Assembly (NCBI GenBank): GCA_025999735.1
Contig: BNXR01000121.1
Span: 1-5,039 of the forward strand
From: Bacteroidia bacterium
Lineage (GTDB): Bacteria > Bacteroidota > Bacteroidia > Bacteroidales > Marinifilaceae
DNA: 5,039 nt
Direction: 5' to 3'
Part shown: one piece after another, positions 1-5,039 of the stretch
How the letters are laid out: each line of letters starts with the position of its first letter
Numbering within the stretch: position 1 is the stretch's first letter
The notes under the pieces: model-generated
Databases searched by the model: none
What the model was told of the DNA's origin: nothing
The model's input: only the letters and a program-made list of their open reading frames with translations
Program-made: the position numbers and the translations under genes

Positions 1-48
1 ATAAAAACAGATACATATTGATTAACACTTTTAATTCGTTGTACTATT

Positions 49-3000
49 ATGAGACTGACACTCCATATCACCCTCAGACTGCGACAGGCTTTTTGCACAC
101 TACTCATGCTGTGTGCAAGTTTAAGCACTTTTGGGCAGGGCAATAGTGTCACGGTAGCGGTCTCCTTAACACCCCCCTATTCGCTTGTACTGTCGGATTA
201 TGCTAAACCGGCATCGCAGCAATTGGTGACCACCATTATGGTGAATGATATGCGCATAGTGAACATGCCGGTACGATTGCATATCAAAATGGAAACGGCT
301 ACCGGCGTGACCATAGAGACCGCACCAAATATCCTCGTGAATGCCCTCTACCTGTCAGGTGGAATGACGCACCTGCTTTTCGGACGTGATTTAGCGCCCT
401 ATTTTGACATTAACAACCTAAATTTCAAGGGCTACAGCAAAGAAGATTACCGCCGAACGGGACAGTTACCAGAAGGCTTTTATCGCTTTTCGGTAGAACT
501 GCGCCACTTTATCACCGGTCGTCCGATAGGCAATCCCGGTAAGGCGATGGCATGGATTGCCATAGGAAAACCACCTACGCTGAAATCACCCGAAGACAAA
601 GCCGAACTGGGACAAATTCAGGGAGCGGCTCTCACTTTCTCATGGATACCCACTATTGTGGGAGTACCTAATGGAGGTGCACAATACAAATTTGAACTTT
701 GGGAACTGCGCATTCCGGGCATCAACCCGAATGTAATCGTACAATCCATGCCTGCCAAATACACGGCAACACAGATGCACAGCACCTTAATCGTCCATCC
801 GACGGAAATGTTCTTGGAGCCGGGTATGCAGTATGCGTGGCGGGTGACGGCATCCGACATTGCGGGAATGCTTCCTTACGCCCAAGACGGACACAGCGAA
901 GTACGCACATTCACCTATCAATGCAAATGCGACAGTGTCACCAACTTTACAGTAAAAAGAGTAGGCAAACAAGCCACCTTTAAGTGGGAACCCGCTGCAA
1001 ACCATACTTCTTTTAACGTAGAAATGGATAACCCCGGCTCCGATTGGACAAGAAAAGAGCAAACTTTCAACAGTCAGGCTACTTTAAATTTTGCCGAGGG
1101 AAAGACCTATCGGATGCGGATACAATCCATTTGCAACGGCAATGCTGAAAATGCAAGCCCCTTTACTAATTGGCTATCGGTAACTATACCCCTACCGCCC
1201 CCAATGTCGGAGTATTGCCCGGAATGTGCTTGTGGATTGGAAAAAGCACCTATTCCTATAACGAATTTCAAACTCCGAGATGACTTAAAAGCAGGGGATT
1301 TGCTCATAGACCCTCGTGATGGGGGCAGTCGTTACACGATAAAATCTGCCACTTTACAAGGTAATGGCACTTACAAAGGGTTAGTTTTATTTTGGATAGG
1401 GACATGGAATGTGAAGGTCCTCTGTGAATATTCGGATATGTCTGTAAATACAGATAATCAGATACTTGCGATGCATTGCAAGAGTATTAATAGACCCAAA
1501 AATTTGTTGAATGTGGATGTGGATGCTACAAAAGAATACATTGACAGTTTGACGAATGCTGTGGTGTCGTTGTCAGAGAGAGATGAAGAGCCTGAATTTA
1601 CAGGTACTGTTTTCCCCGAAAATGTGGTTACTGTGGATTTCACGATGCCTGACAATCCGACTGCCATTCTCACCAGAGCAGGGGGATTGACGGTTACGGA
1701 CGAGAACGGCGGGAACTCGCACACTGTTGAATTACCGAAAAATGAAGACGGAACACCGCAACTGCCTGCAACGATACAAGATGAAGGTGGAAAGAAATTT
1801 GTTGTAGATGAAAAAGGAAACATAACGTCGGCAGGCAACAATGATAATGCCGATAACTTAGACGAAGTGGTTGTACCGGGATTGTCAGATAATTATGAAG
1901 TAGTTATCAATGGTGATGTCAGCAAAGTAACAACGAAACCAGAAATTAAACTTGTGCCTTCACACCAAATGTACGAAATGAAAGTACAGAAAAACAATGG
2001 TGACACCGTAGATATAAATAAAATTCAATGGAAAATAGGAAAGCAAATTGTTGATTCTACCGATACACAAAAGATTGTTGTCGCTGATAAGGCGGTAAGT
2101 GTACTCATTTCTGAGAAAGTGGCCAATAGCAAGGGAAAAACAGAATTAGCAAAAATAGCAGCATTTGAATTTGTTGTCAAGACATCCATTTCTGTAACGT
2201 TTTCTACTTTATCTACTTACGATGGCGAATTTGGTTTTGATGACGGCGAAGATTTTGCAGAAAATTCTGTACCAAAACAGGGGAAACAGTACGAAACTAT
2301 CCAAATAACAGAGGCAAAAAATAAGGTAAAAACCTTATATGTCCCTTGGCTAACCCTATCACAAGGACAGCCGCCCGCTACCTTAAAAGTTAATCTATCC
2401 AAAACAATAGACGGAGATAATATTTATGTAGAAGCAAGTAGTGGCATCACGGCTAATTATGACCAAGCACAAAAGAGGTTAACTGTAACTAACAATTCTT
2501 TGGATAATACGTTTGACAATCCTGCTTATATCTCATTTTATCGAGATGATAAGTATGAATTGCAAAAGAAAATGTTGATTGGTAAATTGGCTGTGGTAAG
2601 CAGGAAACAATTCAGTCCAATTAATGTACAGATTATTTACTTCGCTTCCGATACAACTCGTATTAAAAACACCGTTGATGCAGCAAAATTACAGAATTTG
2701 CTCAATTCAAAATCATTAAATCAGTCTTTCGCTCAGTTTGCTGTATTGCCCAATATTATACGCATAAAAGGAAATCTAAGTGGCATTCTAGATACAGAAC
2801 GTGCTTATGGTGAGATTAAAACGATATGTAGTGATGATAAAGGAATGGCAATCAATTACAGCAACCATCCAACAACAGTTTATGTAGTACTTACTGATAA
2901 AGAATTTAAACTATCCATTCGCAATGATGGCAAAGAATCGTACATAGCAGGAGGTGTCTCTTATGACAAAGGAAGAAGATTACATAATAATCTTGCCGTA

Positions 3001-3243
3001 ATGTGGCTGGTGGAAAATTCAACTGAAAATAAGGAAAAAGCCATAATCCATGAAATCGGGCATACCCTTGGCTTAAGGGATGTGTTTAAAGATGAACTAT
3101 TAGGTGGTAATCCTAATGCTCCAAGACCAACAAAAAACTCAACAAAGTCAAATTATATGGATTACTACATAAAAAGAAAAATGTTTTTCAAAACCCAAAT
3201 ACAGACTATTATTGATAACTTAAAGAAAGGAGAAAAACCATGA
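49..3243 (+). CDS. Secreted TANFOR-type multidomain protein with C-terminal metzincin-like zinc peptidase domain
   Basis: A 1064-residue protein. Residues 1-30 are a signal peptide with a basic start, a hydrophobic core (FCTLLMLCASL) and probable cleavage near TFG-Q. Residues 32-175 match the TANFOR pattern as I remember it: TPPYSLVLSDY (41-51), RDLAPYF (113-119), NNLNFKGYS (122-130) and GQLPEGFYRFSVE (138-150). Fn3-like segments follow at about 175-290 and 295-382. A Cys-containing stretch (YCPECACG, 389-396) precedes a domain with KAGDLL and MSVNTDNQIL motifs, also usual in these proteins. A linker and a YVPW-containing module (about 710-850) lead to the peptidase, with HEIGHTLGLRD (H1001, E1002, H1005, D1011) and a Met-turn NYMDY (M1037). 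This is the metzincin layout with Asp as third ligand. The protein ends 27 residues after the Met-turn, with no type IX sorting domain and no further domain. GC falls in the C-terminal half. The ATG is the first to precede a signal peptide; the 48 bases upstream show no clear promoter or Shine-Dalgarno sequence. Peptidase activity and export route are inferred. Confidence 0.
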   Translation: MRLTLHITLRLRQAFCTLLMLCASLSTFGQGNSVTVAVSLTPPYSLVLSDYAKPASQQLVTTIMVNDMRIVNMPVRLHIKMETATGVTIETAPNILVNALYLSGGMTHLLFGRDLAPYFDINNLNFKGYSKEDYRRTGQLPEGFYRFSVELRHFITGRPIGNPGKAMAWIAIGKPPTLKSPEDKAELGQIQGAALTFSWIPTIVGVPNGGAQYKFELWELRIPGINPNVIVQSMPAKYTATQMHSTLIVHPTEMFLEPGMQYAWRVTASDIAGMLPYAQDGHSEVRTFTYQCKCDSVTNFTVKRVGKQATFKWEPAANHTSFNVEMDNPGSDWTRKEQTFNSQATLNFAEGKTYRMRIQSICNGNAENASPFTNWLSVTIPLPPPMSEYCPECACGLEKAPIPITNFKLRDDLKAGDLLIDPRDGGSRYTIKSATLQGNGTYKGLVLFWIGTWNVKVLCEYSDMSVNTDNQILAMHCKSINRPKNLLNVDVDATKEYIDSLTNAVVSLSERDEEPEFTGTVFPENVVTVDFTMPDNPTAILTRAGGLTVTDENGGNSHTVELPKNEDGTPQLPATIQDEGGKKFVVDEKGNITSAGNNDNADNLDEVVVPGLSDNYEVVINGDVSKVTTKPEIKLVPSHQMYEMKVQKNNGDTVDINKIQWKIGKQIVDSTDTQKIVVADKAVSVLISEKVANSKGKTELAKIAAFEFVVKTSISVTFSTLSTYDGEFGFDDGEDFAENSVPKQGKQYETIQITEAKNKVKTLYVPWLTLSQGQPPATLKVNLSKTIDGDNIYVEASSGITANYDQAQKRLTVTNNSLDNTFDNPAYISFYRDDKYELQKKMLIGKLAVVSRKQFSPINVQIIYFASDTTRIKNTVDAAKLQNLLNSKSLNQSFAQFAVLPNIIRIKGNLSGILDTERAYGEIKTICSDDKGMAINYSNHPTTVYVVLTDKEFKLSIRNDGKESYIAGGVSYDKGRRLHNNLAVMWLVENSTENKEKAIIHEIGHTLGLRDVFKDELLGGNPNAPRPTKNSTKSNYMDYYIKRKMFFKTQIQTIIDNLKKGEKP
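3226..3232 (+). promoter_or_regulatory. Strong Shine-Dalgarno sequence of the 325-aa gene
   Basis: AAAGGAG lies inside the last codons of the upstream gene, with 7 bases between it and the ATG at 3240. It supports that start, which overlaps the upstream TGA as ATGA and so suggests translational coupling. Such a good site stands out because the other two genes in the window have only weak, AT-rich leaders, as is common in Bacteroidota. Confidence 0.
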
Positions 3244-4217
3244 AATATATTTATTCCTTTCTATTTGTTGCATTAATTACAATAAATTTATCTGCACAAA
3301 TGTCTATTGAAGAGATTAATCACAGGTTAGAAACCCGACCGTATTTTCGCCTTGGGCTTAATTATGACATGAATATTGTTTTGCCAGATAGTGTGCAAGA
3401 AAAATTTGCGAAAGCGTTAAATAGAGAAATTCCAGAAAGGGTATTTGACAGTTTGACGGCATTCACGCCTGAATATAAGGAACAAACTCTTCGAAATATT
3501 ATAAGAGATTGCAGAGAGGACACTCTTTGCGTTCAAGAGCAGTATCAAAAACATTTACAACAGCATAGAGAAAAATACAGTAGAATGTACGCCACTGATA
3601 TCATGCCTACAATTCTGATTCTAACAGCCTCTAATTGGCAAGTTAAAAGAGCTATACCGATATTAGAAAAAGCTATTGGGGACACAAAATATGACCAACT
3701 ATCTGTATTAATGGCTTTAGCCAAACTTGGTAACGATTCTATTAAACAAGTTTTGATAGAACGATATACATTACCTTATGTATTGAGTACCACTCAAGCA
3801 GACACGATAGATGACAATAGTAATCTACAAGGTGTGAGTATTTCTGGTTTAGCGTCTGATGGAGTGAAACTTGCAATGTATTTACAAAGTAAAGAAATGT
3901 TATTAAATATTTTAGATTTAATATACATAAGGGGTAGAGAAGAATATTGCATTGGAGACGACTACTGCTATACCCCCCTATGTGTTGTCTATTTTATGGA
4001 TGAATATAATAATTATATTTATTTTCACAATTTCCCTAATTATGGTATATTTAAGAAAATTTGTTATGACTATGCTTGGAGCATAAGGCCTTTAGATGGA
4101 AAAAAACGCAGTAAGAAAGAAAAAAAAGAACTACAAAGGTTACTATCCACAGAATATCGTACAAAAATCAAAATGCAATTACGGGAGTGGATAATTGCAA
4201 ATGTGAATTTTGAATAA
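3240..4217 (+). CDS. Secreted protein with HEAT-like helical repeats, coupled to the peptidase gene
   Basis: A 325-residue protein not assigned to a named family. Residues 1-20 are a clear signal peptide (hydrophobic FLFVALITI, ending LSAQ) with no lipobox Cys, so the product is probably periplasmic or secreted rather than a lipoprotein. After a charged helical region (about 20-115), residues about 118-176 look like HEAT/PBS-type alpha-helical pairs: VKRAIPILEKAIGD, then a helix containing LSVLMALAKLGND, then SIKQVLIERYT. A further helical pair is likely at 205-231. Six cysteines remain in the mature part (91, 97, 237, 243, 248, 275), and a Lys-rich segment lies at 288-296. The start overlaps the stop of the TANFOR-peptidase gene by 4 bases, so the two are almost certainly co-transcribed. 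GC (about 31% in sampled lines) matches the peptidase part of that gene and not the flanking sequence. An inhibitor, immunity or chaperone role towards the peptidase is a reasonable inference from context only. An unrelated HEAT-scaffold role is equally compatible with the sequence. Confidence 0.
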   Translation: MKYIYSFLFVALITINLSAQMSIEEINHRLETRPYFRLGLNYDMNIVLPDSVQEKFAKALNREIPERVFDSLTAFTPEYKEQTLRNIIRDCREDTLCVQEQYQKHLQQHREKYSRMYATDIMPTILILTASNWQVKRAIPILEKAIGDTKYDQLSVLMALAKLGNDSIKQVLIERYTLPYVLSTTQADTIDDNSNLQGVSISGLASDGVKLAMYLQSKEMLLNILDLIYIRGREEYCIGDDYCYTPLCVVYFMDEYNNYIYFHNFPNYGIFKKICYDYAWSIRPLDGKKRSKKEKKELQRLLSTEYRTKIKMQLREWIIANVNFE

Positions 4218-4420
4218 ATAGGATACTATGTTAGTATATCAAAAAAATAGCAATTATAATAAGGTAAATCCTATAGATTATTTAACCACTAAATTTAATT
4301 CAACCAATATCAACAAAATAGAACTCGATAAAAACTTTTTTTGAAAAATATTTTACAAAATGCTATGACATTTCAAAATTGATAAATATATTTGCACTGG
4401 AAAACTAAACAAGTACTAAG
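4218..4420. other. AT-rich intergenic region
   Basis: About 200 bases separating the two-gene unit from the next gene, with GC near 20% in the lines counted. It holds a short hairpin (ATACTA / TAGTAT, 4223-4237, 3-base loop) without a following T tract, so no convincing terminator was found. It also has a T7 run at 4336-4342 and the promoter of the downstream gene at its right end. A 38-codon reading frame (4228-4344) fits inside it but has little to support it. Confidence 0.
4365..4400 (+). promoter_or_regulatory. Bacteroidota-type promoter for the downstream secreted-protein gene
   Basis: TATATTTG at 4387-4394 is an exact match to the TAnnTTTG -7 consensus used by the primary sigma factor of Bacteroidota. 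The -33 element is weak. ATGACA at 4365-4370, 16 bases upstream, is the nearest candidate and is not a good TTTG or TTG box. Initiation would fall around 4400, giving a leader of about 20 bases before the ATG at 4421. This implies that the third gene can be transcribed independently of the two-gene unit before it. Confidence 0.
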
Positions 4421-5039
4421 ATGAGAAGATTATTTATTATTACGACTTTGCTGTTTTATTTTTTCAACCTTTACGCACAGGTAAGCGTGGGTGCGATTGA
4501 CTTGGCTGTTATAGATAACGTGCCAACGGTGCAGACTGAAAAGATAGATGCTGCGATGACGGCTATGAAGGCGGTGCAGGATGCGGGTGCGTATATCGAA
4601 TCTCTGAACGATGTCTTAAATGGAGAGATTGTATTCCCTGTTGGTATCAAAAAAGGTAGCTATGAGTTAATTCTACATCGTCTTGAATACGATGAAAAAA
4701 TATACAAACAAAAGATTTACCTCACGTGTGCCTTCAAGTTTAAAGGCTCAAAAGAAATAATCGCCTTTGAAGGAGCGGTAAACATCACCGATTTTAACGG
4801 TTTGGGTATAAGCGGCAAACTATCCCTCATCGCACCGGTACGGCGGGACATCGGCAAGCAATCTACACTCGTCATCCGTGAAGGCACTACCGCCAGCTTC
4901 GACTGTGACGGTATAGAGGCTTTCGATGCAAAAATGGCGTGGGTGGTCACCTCTGACTTTATCATTCCAAGTGACGAAAACGGAACGCCTACCAATAGCC
5001 GTTTACAAGTACCTTTTGAAGCACAATTCAGTGATTTTG
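4421..5039 (+). CDS. Exported protein of the TANFOR-locus companion type (partial, 3' end outside window)
   Basis: An open frame of 206 codons from ATG 4421 to the window edge with no stop, so only the N-terminus is seen. Residues 1-20 are a signal peptide (RRLFIITTLLFYFF core, ending LYAQ). The mature part begins with a probably helical segment (about 34-66), followed by beta-rich sequence with a VFPVGI motif (71-76), an IIAFEGAVNI segment (113-122), GLGISGKLSL (127-136), FDCDGIEAF (160-168) and SDFIIPSDENG (178-188). From memory, this motif order, 'PVGI' then 'WDCDGF', is typical of large proteins encoded next to TANFOR genes in Bacteroidota, many of which exceed 1000 residues. Their function is unknown to me, although a structural or surface-assembly role is plausible. 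GC (about 46% in sampled lines) resembles the TANFOR part of the first gene rather than the AT-rich gene just upstream. The start is set by the signal peptide and by the promoter about 27 bases upstream. The leader has no strong Shine-Dalgarno sequence. Confidence 0.
   Translation, partial: MRRLFIITTLLFYFFNLYAQVSVGAIDLAVIDNVPTVQTEKIDAAMTAMKAVQDAGAYIESLNDVLNGEIVFPVGIKKGSYELILHRLEYDEKIYKQKIYLTCAFKFKGSKEIIAFEGAVNITDFNGLGISGKLSLIAPVRRDIGKQSTLVIREGTTASFDCDGIEAFDAKMAWVVTSDFIIPSDENGTPTNSRLQVPFEAQFSDF

Noticed and set aside
12..20. TACATATTG upstream of the first gene as a -7 promoter element
   Set aside because: It does not fit TAnnTTTG in spacing and sequence, and the window starts too close for a -33 element to be assessed.
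1458..1841. Reverse-strand open frame of 127 codons within the first gene
   Set aside because: It lies opposite a well-supported reading frame and its translation is a low-complexity Ser/Phe/Val mixture with no recognisable domain. It is a shadow frame.
1541..3458. 14-base match TTGACAGTTTGACG at 1541-1554 and 3445-3458
   Set aside because: Both copies encode the common peptide DSLT in the same frame and have no shared flanks, so a chance match is more likely than a recombination site.
4223..4237. Hairpin after the 325-aa gene as a terminator
   Set aside because: The stem is only 6 A/T-rich pairs and is followed by an A run rather than a T run, so it is not a convincing intrinsic terminator on the + strand. 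The opposite strand has no gene that would need one.
4717..4995. Reverse-strand open frame of 92 codons near the window end
   Set aside because: It lies antisense to the partial exported-protein gene, whose signal peptide, promoter and motifs are far more convincing.
1..5039. CRISPR arrays, tRNA or rRNA genes, insertion sequences
   Set aside because: No regularly spaced repeats, cloverleaf sequences, rRNA motifs, transposase frames or terminal inverted repeats were seen when reading both strands.

Overview
The window comes from a member of the Bacteroidota, probably one with type IX secretion-type envelope biology. Three things point there: a TAnnTTTG-type -7 promoter element (TATATTTG) upstream of the last gene, signal peptides ending in ...AQ or ...GQ on all three genes, and a first gene whose N-terminal half I recognise as a TANFOR-domain protein, a family of large secreted proteins confined to this phylum. 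All family assignments are from memory of conserved motifs; no search was run.

Layout, all on the + strand: (1) 49-3243, a 1064-aa secreted multidomain protein with a TANFOR-type N-terminus, Fn3-like modules, a long linker, and a C-terminal metzincin-type zinc peptidase domain (HEIGHTLGLRD plus a downstream YMDY Met-turn). (2) 3240-4217, a 325-aa secreted protein with HEAT-like helices. Its ATG overlaps the stop of gene 1 as ATGA, with a strong Shine-Dalgarno sequence. (3) 4218-4420, a very AT-rich gap that ends in a promoter. (4) 4421 to the window edge, the first 206 residues of another exported protein of the type that accompanies TANFOR genes; its 3' end lies outside the window.

Base composition is the most suggestive signal. 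Hand counts on sampled 60-base lines give about 49% GC in the TANFOR part of gene 1. GC falls from roughly position 1800-2000 to about 31% in the peptidase part and in gene 2, and to about 20% in the gap, then returns to about 46% in gene 3. A conserved delivery-type N-terminus, an AT-rich C-terminal enzyme domain and an AT-rich, translationally coupled small partner gene together resemble a polymorphic effector/immunity cassette set in a conserved locus. On this reading gene 1 is a peptidase-tipped surface or secreted protein and gene 2 its periplasmic or envelope partner, possibly an inhibitor. That functional pairing is inference. The architecture and composition are directly visible. [Form note: the original gave no feature confidence values; each 0 in that field is a placeholder for a missing value, not an estimate.]
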